Shown here: piece after piece, positions 44,058 to 53,639 of the stretch
How positions within the stretch are numbered: position 1 is the stretch's first letter
Layout of the letters: every line of letters begins with the position of its first letter
Assembly: GCF_001635455.1 (NCBI RefSeq)
Contig: NZ_LWEH01000013.1
Span: forward strand, 186,001 to 250,000
From: Vibrio sp. HI00D65
GTDB lineage: Bacteria; Pseudomonadota; Gammaproteobacteria; Enterobacterales; Vibrionaceae
Direction: 5' to 3'
Length of the DNA stretch: 64,000 nucleotides
The notes under the pieces: model-generated
The model's input: the letters and a program-made list of their open reading frames with translations, nothing else
The model's database searches: none
Told to the model about the DNA's origin: nothing
Made by a program: the position numbers and the translations under genes

Positions 44058-45275
44058 ATGCAGACATTTAACCCACAGAGCCCAAGTTCTCAACCAGAAA
44101 CTCCTCAATTAGGCTTAGTACTATTCTTGATCTTAGGTGCGATTGGTGCGCTAACGCCTCTCGCGATCGATATGTACTTGCCTGCGATGCCCACTATTGC
44201 AAAAGATCTTGGTGTAACGGCGGGCGAAGTTCAGATCACGCTAACGGCTTATACTGCAGGTTTTGCGTTGGGTCAGCTGCTGCATGGCCCATTAGCTGAT
44301 AGCTATGGACGCAAGCCAGTACTCTTGATTGGTGTGTTATTGTTTGCGATTGCTTCTATGGTGAGTGCAACAACCCACGGCATTGAAGCGCTAACTTACG
44401 TTCGTACTGCACAAGGTTTTGCAGGCGCAGCAGCAGCTGTAATTATCCAAGCGGTTGTACGTGACATGTTTGATCGAGAAGATTTTGCGAGAACCATGTC
44501 TTTCGTAACCTTGGTTATGACGGTTGCGCCACTTATCGCACCAATGATTGGTGGTTACTTGGCATTGTGGTTTGGTTGGCGCTCAATTTTCTGGGTACTA
44601 TCTATCTTTGCAGTAATCGTCATTCTAGCGGTATCCATGAAGATCCCTGAGACGCTACCGGTAGAAAATCGACAGCCATTGCGTTTCAAAACGACGATTC
44701 GTAACTACGCTCGTTTATGTAAGAACCCAACGGCAATGGGCTTGATTTTTTCTGGTGCGTTTTCTTTCTCGGGAATGTTCGCATTCTTAACCGCTGGTTC
44801 GTTTGTTTACATCGACATCTACGGCGTTCGCCCAGACCTATTTGGTTACCTGTTTGGCTTGAATATCGTTGCGATGATCTTGATGACGAGCATTAATGGC
44901 CGAATCGTGAAGAAAGTCGGTTCTCACGCGATGCTGCGAGTGGGTTTAACCATTCAGTTGTTCGCTGGTTTAGGTTTGTTGGTCGGCTGGTCATTAGATA
45001 TCGGCCTGTGGGGCATTGTGCCATTCGTGATGCTGTTTATCGGCACATTGTCTACCATTGGTAGTAATTCAATGGCGCTGTTACTCAGTGGGTACCCGAA
45101 TATGGCTGGTACGGCATCATCACTCGCGGGCACATTAAGATTTGGTACTGGTTCTGTGGTTGGAGCAATCGTCGCAATGCTACCGAGTGATACTGCAGGC
45201 CCAATGGCTATGGTGATGGCAGCATGTGCAATACTGTCAGCATTACTATATTGGACATTAGGAAAGAAGGCATAA
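44058..45275 (+). CDS. bcr: Bcr/CflA-family multidrug efflux MFS transporter
   Basis: 405 residues with twelve hydrophobic helices. LTPLAIDMYLPAMPTIAKDL in helix 1, GQLLHGPLADSYGRKPVLL (MFS motif A), and FMRDIAQGFAGAAAAVIIQ-like region (here VRTAQGFAGAAAAVIIQAVV) mark the DHA1 Bcr/CflA family, which exports bicyclomycin, sulfonamides or similar drugs. GGAG precedes ATG 44058. The stop overlaps the DUF2913 gene start by one base (TAATG). Confidence 0.92.
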   Translation: MQTFNPQSPSSQPETPQLGLVLFLILGAIGALTPLAIDMYLPAMPTIAKDLGVTAGEVQITLTAYTAGFALGQLLHGPLADSYGRKPVLLIGVLLFAIASMVSATTHGIEALTYVRTAQGFAGAAAAVIIQAVVRDMFDREDFARTMSFVTLVMTVAPLIAPMIGGYLALWFGWRSIFWVLSIFAVIVILAVSMKIPETLPVENRQPLRFKTTIRNYARLCKNPTAMGLIFSGAFSFSGMFAFLTAGSFVYIDIYGVRPDLFGYLFGLNIVAMILMTSINGRIVKKVGSHAMLRVGLTIQLFAGLGLLVGWSLDIGLWGIVPFVMLFIGTLSTIGSNSMALLLSGYPNMAGTASSLAGTLRFGTGSVVGAIVAMLPSDTAGPMAMVMAACAILSALLYWTLGKKA

Positions 45276-45937
45276 TGTCAAAATACTATATTGAAATTCA
45301 GAAGCTTGTGAACACCGCACTTGGTGAGCTTTATGCGTTACACAAGTCAGGCAAAGCGATTGACGCACCTATCGCAAACAACCTATACCTTGTTCGCTGG
45401 GTAACTAAAGCAATCAAAGCACAAGCGTATGATCGTGTTGTTGTGCCTGATTTGGTTCGCTGGCAAAAGCAGGGCCGTTCAAAGGGTAACAACTCTGATT
45501 TAACCTTTACGTTTAAGCGAATCTCAGCGTTTTACGCTCAGTTCTTCCCTGAGGGTGAAGAACCTAAAGAGCTAAAAGACAGTGATGTTGAGGCCTTTAT
45601 GGACAAAATGTACGAGATGGGTTGGAGTGTATCGAGTGAAGATGAGTTAACCACGGGTGGCAAAATTCAGTTCTTTACCGATGGTGAGCACTCATTCGCG
45701 CTATGTGGTAAGCAGTGTGATGACTCTTTCGACGGTGAGTTGATGGTTAAGCCGATGAACTGGTTTGTTCGTGGTAACCACGCTGAGTTTATCCAAGCAG
45801 CGACGGAAGCGGGTTTTATGCTTCACAAAGTGACGGACTACAAGTCTGCTGTGAAGTACCACGGTGAATATATCGTGTACCCAGCGAACCAAGGCAACCA
45901 ATTGGCTGAGATTCCAATTAGCTTTGTTGCTGAGTAG
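45275..45937 (+). CDS. DUF2913 family protein
   Basis: 220 residues from ATG 45275; this A is also the last base of the bcr stop (TAATG), implying coupled translation. MSKYYIEIQKLVNTALGELY and FKRISAFYAQFFPEGEEPKE are the pattern of DUF2913, found mainly in Vibrionaceae. No known function. A terminator (AGAGCGGA-ATTA-TCCGCTCT-T6) follows at 45961-45986. Confidence 0.78.
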   Translation: MSKYYIEIQKLVNTALGELYALHKSGKAIDAPIANNLYLVRWVTKAIKAQAYDRVVVPDLVRWQKQGRSKGNNSDLTFTFKRISAFYAQFFPEGEEPKELKDSDVEAFMDKMYEMGWSVSSEDELTTGGKIQFFTDGEHSFALCGKQCDDSFDGELMVKPMNWFVRGNHAEFIQAATEAGFMLHKVTDYKSAVKYHGEYIVYPANQGNQLAEIPISFVAE

Positions 45938-45960
45938 CAGAAACGAGATTAGAGATACCA

Positions 45961-45986
45961 AGAGCGGAATTATCCGCTCTTTTTTG
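45961..45986 (+). terminator. rho-independent terminator after bcr-DUF2913
   Basis: AGAGCGGA-ATTA-TCCGCTCT stem followed by TTTTTT. Confidence 0.88.
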
Positions 45987-46068
45987 CCTCTCATAGCGAG
46001 TGTCGCTATTCGACCCAAACTCTGCTTTAATTAATCCGCATCTCGCCACTCGAGTCCCACCTCTGCTT

Positions 46069-47529
46069 TTAATCTTTTCTAATCTCGTCACTAGACTCCC
46101 GTATCTGCTCTTGTGCCTGCTTCTCTATCGCTTTTACCATGCCTCTAAATATAAACAGGTGAGCTGGCATCATTGCGAACCAATACAGTAGCCCCAGAAA
46201 GCCTTTAGGGTGCCACCAAGCAGTGATGTTTAATTCACGCGTGTCTCCGTTATCAGAAACCGTGATTTCCAGTCGTCCTAAGCCTGGCCCCTTCATGCCG
46301 AACAGCAACGATAAGAATTGGTTCTCTTCACAGCGAATCACTTTCCATGAGTCAATTTTGTCGCCTACTTTTAGTTTTGGCCCTTTTGGCATTTGTCGAA
46401 CGGGTACTCCGCCACCAAAGAGAAGATCTAACCACTCCCTTGTGCGCCATAGAGTGTTAGCGAAGAAGTAACCCTGTTTGGGGCTTCCAATCTGTTGAGC
46501 TACGTGCCAGAGCGATTCTAGTGAGGCTGTCGACGTGATACTTGCACCTGTCTTTTTCGGATAGTAACCGTATCCCGCTTGCCAGCGTTTAAAAGCGGTT
46601 TTATCAAAGCCCCACACATTACTTTTTACGAAGTTTCCCTCAGCGTGAATCGCTTGTTCAACCATGCTCTTGAACGACACGAGTTTTTGCGGATATTTTT
46701 CTTGGATGGTGGTCGAGTTGGCTATGAAGTCATGCTTTAAACCCGCGAGCAATGCTCTCCCTATATTGGAAGGGACAGAGGTCACCACGCCAAGCCAATA
46801 AGAGGCGATTTTAGGCGTAAGTAGGGAAGTCGCCCATAATCTAAGTGGACGATCGGCAGTTTTGGCGATATGCATGAATTGATTGCGATAAGAGACGATA
46901 TCTGGACCGCCAACCTCAAAAGTCTGATTGTCGCTTGGGGTATCTTGCGCTAGCTTTAACAAGTAGTGATTAAGGTTTTTCAATGCGATAGGGTTGGCTT
47001 TTGAGTCGACCCATTTCGGCGCAATCATGATTGGTAGGTTGTAAACGAAGTCTCGCATTATTTCAAAGGCCGCCGAACCAGGACCAATGATGACACCAGC
47101 TCGTAGCTCAGTAACGGGAACCGATCCTTTACGAAGCACTTCTCCGGTTTTTTTTCTCGCTTGAAGGTGCTCAGAATCACCAGTTTGAGGTTGAAGTGAA
47201 CTTAGGTAGATGACGTGTTGGTTTTTAGCGCCAAGTGCGGAGACAAAGTTACGGGCCAGACTTAACTCGTAGTCAATGAAATCATGACCTTCCGCCATAC
47301 CATGGACAAGGAAGAAGATGAGGTCAAAATCAGGGACTAAAGCTTGTGTTGCTGCTTGGTCAGCCAGATCGAGATATTCGAGTGATAAATTTTCATGTGG
47401 CTCGGTTCGCGCTTTTAAGTAGTCGACGTGCCTTGCTGCAGCGGTTACTTGATAACCTTGTTCTAACAGCAGAGGAAGCAGCTGTGAACCAACATATCCA
47501 GAAGCGCCTAAAACCAGTACTTTCTTCAT
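46069..47529 (-). CDS. NAD(P)-binding SDR-like protein with DUF2867 C-terminal domain
   Basis: 486 residues. The Rossmann dinucleotide site is MKKVLVLGASGYVGSQLLPL (G-x-x-G-x-x-G). The N-terminal half (about 1-300) is an atypical SDR/complex I NDUFA9-like fold (VVYLSSLQPQ-like, here VIYLSSLQPQTGD). The C-terminal half is DUF2867, with WKVIRCEENQFLSLLFGMKG and a last hydrophobic helix. Related proteins are widely annotated as membrane-bound nucleoside-diphosphate-sugar epimerases; substrate unknown. Confidence 0.82.
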   Translation of the reverse strand: MKKVLVLGASGYVGSQLLPLLLEQGYQVTAAARHVDYLKARTEPHENLSLEYLDLADQAATQALVPDFDLIFFLVHGMAEGHDFIDYELSLARNFVSALGAKNQHVIYLSSLQPQTGDSEHLQARKKTGEVLRKGSVPVTELRAGVIIGPGSAAFEIMRDFVYNLPIMIAPKWVDSKANPIALKNLNHYLLKLAQDTPSDNQTFEVGGPDIVSYRNQFMHIAKTADRPLRLWATSLLTPKIASYWLGVVTSVPSNIGRALLAGLKHDFIANSTTIQEKYPQKLVSFKSMVEQAIHAEGNFVKSNVWGFDKTAFKRWQAGYGYYPKKTGASITSTASLESLWHVAQQIGSPKQGYFFANTLWRTREWLDLLFGGGVPVRQMPKGPKLKVGDKIDSWKVIRCEENQFLSLLFGMKGPGLGRLEITVSDNGDTRELNITAWWHPKGFLGLLYWFAMMPAHLFIFRGMVKAIEKQAQEQIRESSDEIRKD

Positions 47530-47625
47530 CGTTACTCCATTTATATCTGTGGTTAAAAACCGAACATTGATATAATAGCCTGATATTTATCTATATTCAT
47601 CAACACGTTCCGTTCAGGTGTACCT

Positions 47626-48999
47626 ATGCTGCTCTATTCAATTATCCATCACACTCGCGGTGACTTTGTTCGCAGGCTGATTTCCATTGCTTTGCCAATC
47701 ACCTTACAGAGCATTATGTTTTCAAGCCGAGGCTTGGTGGATGTGCTGATGTTAGGTCAACTTGGCGAAGCAGATATTGCAGCGGTTGGTGTCGCAAGCC
47801 GTGCTATGTTTGTGACGACTATTATGCTGGTGGGTGTGACTACTGGTGGTGCTCTGCTTACCGCCCAGTATTGGGGGGCTGGTGATAGGCAAGGGGTAAG
47901 AGAGAGTACCGCATTAACCTGGTTGGTTTCGACCCTGTTTGCTCTTCTGACGATTGTCTTCTTTGTCTCTTTCCCTGCTCAAATCATGGGCGTCACGACC
48001 GATTCTCAAGAAGTGATCAGTTTAGGCGTTGAATATATCGTCATTACGTCTTTTAGTATGTTGGCTGTGTCGTGCGTTAGTAGTATGGCCGTTGGCTTAC
48101 GAGCGATGCACAAACCTGGACTAAGTACCTTCTTCAGTGGTATCGGTATCTTGTCCAACGTGTTTTTAAACTGGGTGCTGATCTTCGGTAAGCTAGGTTT
48201 TCCAGCTCTTGGCATCAAAGGTGCCGCGATAGCAACGGTATTAAGTGGTGCTATTGAGGTCGCGACCTTATTTGGTTACCTCTATTTCTCTAAACACTTG
48301 CTCGCTTTTAAGTTCTGTGACATCAAAGCTGCTGCAACAGTAGATAAAGCCGTGCGCTTCTTGAAGCTGTCCCTGCCTACAACTTTCAACTTCTTGGCTT
48401 GGGCTGGTGGGTTGTTTGCTTATCACGCCATCATGGGACAATCCGGTGTGCAAGGTTTAGCTGCGCTTTCGGTGATGACGCCTGTTGAATCTATCTCATT
48501 GAGCTTATTGATAGGGATGTCGAACGCAGCTGCAGTATTGGTGGGGAACCAACTCGGCGCCAAGAACAACGAAGCGGTTTATTACCAAGCGCTCGGTATT
48601 ACCATATTATGTTTCTTAACTAGTATTGTGGTAGCGATTTTCCTCTACTTTGTTCAAACACCAATCTTGAACGCGTTTAGTGCATTAACGGAAGAAACCC
48701 GATCGCTTTCTGAGAAGTTTATTCTGATCCTCAGTGTCGGCATTGTTATTCGCTCAATTCCGATGACGGTGATTGTCGGTGTGTTAAGAGCGGGTGGCGA
48801 TGTTAAGTTCTGCCTCTACCAAGATCTCATAGCACAGTGGGTGATTGGTATTCCGTTAGCGGCTATCGCGGCCATCTACTTTAGATTTCCACCTGAGTGG
48901 GTGTACTTGCTTTTCCTCACTGAAGAGGTGATTAAGTGGAGCGGTTCGCTGTATCGCATGAAAACAAGAAAATGGATTAAAAATTTGATAGGAAGTTGA
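47626..48999 (+). CDS. MATE-family efflux transporter
   Basis: 457 residues with about twelve hydrophobic helices in two repeats. SIALPITLQSIMFSSRGLVD (with a GxxVDVLMLG pattern next), LTAQYWGAGDRQG in the first half and LVGNQLGAKNNE in the second are MATE landmarks. These Na+- or H+-coupled antiporters export drugs and cationic compounds. Divergent from the DUF2867 gene. Substrate unknown. Confidence 0.88.
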   Translation: MLLYSIIHHTRGDFVRRLISIALPITLQSIMFSSRGLVDVLMLGQLGEADIAAVGVASRAMFVTTIMLVGVTTGGALLTAQYWGAGDRQGVRESTALTWLVSTLFALLTIVFFVSFPAQIMGVTTDSQEVISLGVEYIVITSFSMLAVSCVSSMAVGLRAMHKPGLSTFFSGIGILSNVFLNWVLIFGKLGFPALGIKGAAIATVLSGAIEVATLFGYLYFSKHLLAFKFCDIKAAATVDKAVRFLKLSLPTTFNFLAWAGGLFAYHAIMGQSGVQGLAALSVMTPVESISLSLLIGMSNAAAVLVGNQLGAKNNEAVYYQALGITILCFLTSIVVAIFLYFVQTPILNAFSALTEETRSLSEKFILILSVGIVIRSIPMTVIVGVLRAGGDVKFCLYQDLIAQWVIGIPLAAIAAIYFRFPPEWVYLLFLTEEVIKWSGSLYRMKTRKWIKNLIGS

Positions 49000-49121
49000 A
49001 GTAGGGCGCATCAATCGCATCACTTTATCGTTGGCATGTGATCTATCTTTCAAAATACTTCCTCCTAACAGGGAATTAGTGTAGATTCTCCTTCCAAATT
49101 CTAACTAATGCGAGCTGTTGA

Positions 49122-49793
49122 ATGTTAAAGCTGTCAGACCTATGTAAAGGCTATGTTGATGGGGGGGAATTCCACCCTGTTTTGCAAGGTGCTGAACTGA
49201 CATTGAATAAAGGTGACCAACTCGCATTAATGGGCGAAAGCGGCTCAGGAAAAAGTACTCTGCTCAACCTAATTGCAGGTTTGGATCTCGCTGACTCTGG
49301 CGAAATCGTTTTTCCAAATTTCAACATGCACGATTCTACCGAGCGTGAACGTACCGCTTATCGTCGAAACAATATTGGTCATATTTTCCAGCAGTTCAAC
49401 TTATTACCAACGTTGAATATCGCAGATAACATCCGTTTTTGCCGCCAACTAAAAGGCTTACCTGAAGATAAAGGTTTATGGAGACAGATTCTTTCTGCTT
49501 TAGACCTTATGCCTCTACTTGGTCGTTACCCAGAGGAAGCATCGGGTGGTCAGCAACAACGTGCCGCGATCGCTCGAGCTTTGTATATGGAACCAAAAAT
49601 CTTATTGGCCGATGAACCGACAGGTAGCCTAGATGAGCGTAACGCCGAAGCGGTAATGCGCTTGCTGACCTCTTTAGCACGCCAATTAGAATGTACGCTA
49701 CTGTTGGTAACGCACAGTGAAAAAGTTGCCCTGCACATGGACGGCCGGATCCGCCTACAAGGAGGACAGCTGCATGTTATGGCCCGTAGTTAA
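49122..49793 (+). CDS. ABC transporter ATP-binding protein, AttE/LolD-like
   Basis: 223 residues. Walker A GESGSGKST (about residue 38), Q-loop IFQQFNLLPTLN, signature ASGGQQQRAAIARAL, Walker B ILLADEPTGSLDERN and switch His LVTHSEK. The layout is that of LolD-type MacB-class ATPases. The start of the permease gene lies inside its end, an overlap of 20 bases. Together with the next two genes it forms the AttEFGH-type exporter also seen in Agrobacterium. Confidence 0.88.
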   Translation: MLKLSDLCKGYVDGGEFHPVLQGAELTLNKGDQLALMGESGSGKSTLLNLIAGLDLADSGEIVFPNFNMHDSTERERTAYRRNNIGHIFQQFNLLPTLNIADNIRFCRQLKGLPEDKGLWRQILSALDLMPLLGRYPEEASGGQQQRAAIARALYMEPKILLADEPTGSLDERNAEAVMRLLTSLARQLECTLLLVTHSEKVALHMDGRIRLQGGQLHVMARS

Positions 49794-52227
49794 GGCACTA
49801 CTCGGTCACTATCGACGTTATCCTCTACAAATTATCTTGGTATGGCTAGGCTTAACTCTTGGCGTATCACTATTGGTTGGTGTTACTGCTATCAATCAAC
49901 ACGCCAAGCAAAGTTATGCTCATGGCGAAAAACTCTTTTCGAATCCTCTTCCTTACCGTATTCGACCAAAACACAACGCCAATAAAATCCCGCAAGGTTT
50001 TTATATCCAGCTTCGCCGTGAAGGCTTTCAGCAGTGCTCTCCTTTTGATCACCATCGTATCACTGATGAAAATGGCGCGAATTTCATGTTGATTGGTATC
50101 GATACTGTTTCGATGCTTCAACTGCAACCGGGCGTGGCGTTAAAAGACCTCAATACGTTGAACCTTATGAAACCGCCGTACCCAATCCTTGTGAGCGACG
50201 ATCTTGCTGAACACATGAAGTGGAAGAACGGTGACAATATCCACCTTATGGATGGTTCAGAGCTTGGCCCGTTAATGGTTGATCAAAACAACATCATTGA
50301 TGGCACTAGGCTGATTGCCGACATTTCGTTACTCAGAATGCTGAAACGTAGCGCTGGTTTGTCGGTGATTGCGTGTTCAGATATGTCTACCGAAAAGTTT
50401 GAACGCCTCAAAAATATACTACCTAATGGCTTGACGATTTCGCGAAGCTCTAAAGCAGAACTTGAGTCCCTCACTAATGCATTCCACTTAAACCTAAAAG
50501 CGATGGGGATGCTGTCGTTTGTCGTAGGTTTGTTTATTTTCTACCAAGCTATGTCGTTATCATTTATCCAGCGTCAGCCGTTAGTGGGGCTCTTAAGACA
50601 AACCGGTGTCTCGGGTTGGCAGCTCACTAGAGCGCTATGTTTGGAGCTATTAATTCTGGTTTTACTGAGCTGGATCTGCGGCAATGTCTTTGGTGTGATG
50701 TTGGCCAACCAACTATTACCTGCTGTGTCTTCTAGCCTTGGCGACTTGTATGACGCCAATATTGGCTTAACGATTGACTGGAATTGGCGTTGGAGTGGTT
50801 ACAGCTTGATGATGGCATTGATTGGTGCATTCTTAGCTTGTGCATGGCCATTGGTTCGCTTACTCAAATCTCAGCCGATTCGTTTGTCTTCTCGCTTATC
50901 CCTGATGCGTTTTGCGGGTACTGAATTCACTTGGCAAGCTTTGATAGGTTGTGGTTTCCTTGTAGCTGCTGTTGCGGTTTATCAAGCGCCACAAACTCAA
51001 GAGTCTGGCTTTGCAATCATTGCTTTGATGTTGGTAAGTGTGGCTCTGTTTACACCGTTCTTGATGTGGAAGCTGTTCAACAGTCTCTCTTACTCACTGC
51101 GTTGGGACCGTGCTCGCTGGTTCTTTGCTGACGCTGCTTCTAGCATGAGTTACCGCGGTGTTGCGACTATGGCCTTTATGTTGGCGTTAACCGCAAACAT
51201 TGGTGTTGAAATCATGGTCGGTAGTTTTAGAGACACTACGGACAAATGGTTAACACAGCGATTAGCCGCTGACCTCTATATATACCCAACAAACAATGCA
51301 GCAGCACGTATGAGTAACTGGTTGTCAGAGCAGCCAGAAGTTGACTCTGTGTGGTGGCGTTGGGAAAAAGATGTCGCTTCTCCAGTAGGCAGTATTCAAG
51401 TGGTGAGCACCGGGCCTTCAGAGGGCGAGCTTGAAGCATTAACGATTAAACTCGGTATCCCGAATTACTGGTATCAGTTACACCACTCTAAAGGTGTATT
51501 GATCAGTGAATCCATGTCACTCAAGCTAGATATTCGCCCAGGCGATTATATTGATCTCTACGATAATTTAGGCTCTGGCTGGCAGGTCGTCGGTGTGTAT
51601 TACGATTATGGTAATCCTTATCACCAAGTGATGATGTCACATCGAAACTGGTTATACGGTTTTGCAGGTCGGGGCAATGTGGGGCTTGGCGTCATTCTGA
51701 AAGATGATGTGAATTCAGTAGGGCTTAGAAGCCGATTGGAAAGTGTATTTAGACTCGGTTCTGAACGCATATTCGATAACAACAATATTCATAGCCAAGC
51801 GATGCGAGTGTTTGATAGAACCTTCGCCATTGCAGATACCTTGGGTAACATTACCCTTGTGATAGCCGTGTTTGGTATTTTCTTTGCGACAGTCGCTGGT
51901 GAGGTTTCAAGACAAAGGCATATATCGTTGCAACGGTGTTTAGGCGTATCGGCGAAAGAGTTGATCCTTACCGGGAGTTTACAGCTGTTTGTGTTCGGGC
52001 TTATCTCTTCATTAATCGCAGTTCCACTTGGTTTAGCGTTGGCGAACTTGATCGTTGATATCGTTATCAAGCAGTCTTTTGGCTGGTCACTCGAACTACA
52101 AGTACTTCCTTGGGACTATTTCGAGACATTTGCTTGGGCAATGGCAGCATTGATTTTGGCTGGTGCTTTACCAGTGATGAGAATGATTCGGAACACACCG
52201 ATGAAATCACTAAGGGATGCGCTTTAA
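49774..52227 (+). CDS. ABC transporter permease with two fused FtsX domains (AttF-AttG-like)
   Basis: 817 residues from ATG 49774, preceded by GGAGGAC; the longer reading from 49717 lies wholly inside the ATPase gene. Each half ends in the FtsX-type membrane domain (about three helices; for example SFVVGLFIFYQAMSLSFIQR and VFGIFFATVAGEVSRQRHIS); large periplasmic stretches precede them. Fusion of two permease subunits is the AttFG/MacB-like variant. Likely a lipoprotein or lipid extractor powered by the upstream ATPase. Confidence 0.85.
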   Translation: MLWPVVKALLGHYRRYPLQIILVWLGLTLGVSLLVGVTAINQHAKQSYAHGEKLFSNPLPYRIRPKHNANKIPQGFYIQLRREGFQQCSPFDHHRITDENGANFMLIGIDTVSMLQLQPGVALKDLNTLNLMKPPYPILVSDDLAEHMKWKNGDNIHLMDGSELGPLMVDQNNIIDGTRLIADISLLRMLKRSAGLSVIACSDMSTEKFERLKNILPNGLTISRSSKAELESLTNAFHLNLKAMGMLSFVVGLFIFYQAMSLSFIQRQPLVGLLRQTGVSGWQLTRALCLELLILVLLSWICGNVFGVMLANQLLPAVSSSLGDLYDANIGLTIDWNWRWSGYSLMMALIGAFLACAWPLVRLLKSQPIRLSSRLSLMRFAGTEFTWQALIGCGFLVAAVAVYQAPQTQESGFAIIALMLVSVALFTPFLMWKLFNSLSYSLRWDRARWFFADAASSMSYRGVATMAFMLALTANIGVEIMVGSFRDTTDKWLTQRLAADLYIYPTNNAAARMSNWLSEQPEVDSVWWRWEKDVASPVGSIQVVSTGPSEGELEALTIKLGIPNYWYQLHHSKGVLISESMSLKLDIRPGDYIDLYDNLGSGWQVVGVYYDYGNPYHQVMMSHRNWLYGFAGRGNVGLGVILKDDVNSVGLRSRLESVFRLGSERIFDNNNIHSQAMRVFDRTFAIADTLGNITLVIAVFGIFFATVAGEVSRQRHISLQRCLGVSAKELILTGSLQLFVFGLISSLIAVPLGLALANLIVDIVIKQSFGWSLELQVLPWDYFETFAWAMAALILAGALPVMRMIRNTPMKSLRDAL

Positions 52228-53365
52228 TATGTTTCTAAGGAATAGCTCAACCAAGTTAAGACATCGATTTTTATCATCTCTGTTATTGATCAGCTTCTTC
52301 GGCATCTTTTTGAGTGTGTGGGGCTACTATTCTTATTTTGTCGACCCTGGCGAGAAAGGAGTCAACGAGATTAATTCGGTGTTGGTCAGCGAACAGTTCA
52401 ATGTATTTGAACCTGTCTTGCCTGACCGAGGTGTATCGCTTCCACGAGACTTCAAGTTCCACCCGGAATTTCAGCACGAGTGGTGGCACTATTTTGCGTC
52501 TTTGAAAGGCGACGATGGCAAGGACTATTCGGTTCAATGGAGCTTCTTCCGCATTGCAACTGATGAGCGTGAAACACCGGGATGGCAGAGCCCACAAGTT
52601 TACATCTCGAATGTGGTGATCTCTTCTAAATCCAAAGTGTGGAAAGAGCAGCGAATGGCTCGTGGTGGCATTGGCCAAGCGGGGATAACCAGTCGTCCAT
52701 TTAGAATTTGGATTGATAATTGGAATTGGCGCTCACTGGGGAATACTCCGTTTCCAGGTCGCCTACAAGTACAAACGGATACGTTTGGGATGCAATTAGA
52801 TACAGTGACAAAAGGACCATATGTACTTAATGGTGATAACGGTTATCAGAAAAAGCATGATCTGCTACCTGTCGCGTCTTACAACTTTAACGCACCGTTT
52901 TTATCACTGAATGGTGCACTGAATCTTGATGGCGTAGCTAAAGAAGTAGAAGGAACAGCGTGGGTCCACAAAGAGTGGGGTAGTGGCTTACTTGGAGTTG
53001 GTCAGCAAGGATGGGATTGGTTTGTGTTTAACCTTGATGACGGTACAGCACTGAGCATCAACCGCTATCGCCATAATCAGCAGTTACCTTATGTGTTTGG
53101 AACGTTAGCCACTCGTTCTGGTAAGGTTTACCAGTTAACGGAATCGGATATTTCGATTCAGCCTTTGCAGAACACAAGGCTAATGAACGGCAGACGAATG
53201 CCGCTGCAATGGATCATTAACGTCCCTGAGCACGATATCAACTTGACTACGCGTATCATACGTCGAGATATGTGGCTGCCATTTGTCATACCTTATTGGG
53301 AAGGGCCAATAATGGCCAGCGGCAGCCATGAAGCGACCGGCTTTATGCAGCTCACCGGCTACTAA
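52217..53365 (+). CDS. AttH/CrtC-like lipocalin-fold protein
   Basis: 382 residues. A signal-anchor-like N-terminus (about residues 18-40) is followed by a CrtC/AttH domain: FHPEFQHEWWHYFASLKGDD is its entry motif, and WVHKEWGSGLLGVGQQGWDW is the hallmark. The fold is a double lipocalin-type beta barrel found in carotenoid 1,2-hydratases and hydroxyneurosporene synthases; in AttEFGH-type loci it is a partner of the exporter, possibly a lipid carrier. ATG 52217 overlaps the permease stop; ATG 52229 is an alternative start. A terminator follows at 53373-53402. Confidence 0.83.
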   Translation: MRFNMFLRNSSTKLRHRFLSSLLLISFFGIFLSVWGYYSYFVDPGEKGVNEINSVLVSEQFNVFEPVLPDRGVSLPRDFKFHPEFQHEWWHYFASLKGDDGKDYSVQWSFFRIATDERETPGWQSPQVYISNVVISSKSKVWKEQRMARGGIGQAGITSRPFRIWIDNWNWRSLGNTPFPGRLQVQTDTFGMQLDTVTKGPYVLNGDNGYQKKHDLLPVASYNFNAPFLSLNGALNLDGVAKEVEGTAWVHKEWGSGLLGVGQQGWDWFVFNLDDGTALSINRYRHNQQLPYVFGTLATRSGKVYQLTESDISIQPLQNTRLMNGRRMPLQWIINVPEHDINLTTRIIRRDMWLPFVIPYWEGPIMASGSHEATGFMQLTGY

Positions 53366-53372
53366 AAAACAC

Positions 53373-53402
53373 CTAAGGCTATCATTTGATAGCCTTTTTT
53401 AT
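53373..53402 (+). terminator. rho-independent terminator after the AttEFGH-like operon
   Basis: AAGGCTATCA-TT-TGATAGCCTT followed by TTTTAT. Confidence 0.88.
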
Positions 53403-53639
53403 GCTTCCTAATTTTGTTAGCACTCAATGAATTGTGCATACAGGTGTGATGTTCTCATCTATACTTAATTTATGGTGCATAACAACATTATGGAATATAC
53501 GACGTATTGTTTAGTATTTGTAGGAAAAACCGAAGTTAAACATCCAAAGAAGTGATTATCTATCGATAAAGCTTGGATATAAACTCATGGTTATTCTTTG
53601 TTATTCGTTTATTTAAATAATAAATATAAGGGCGAAATC

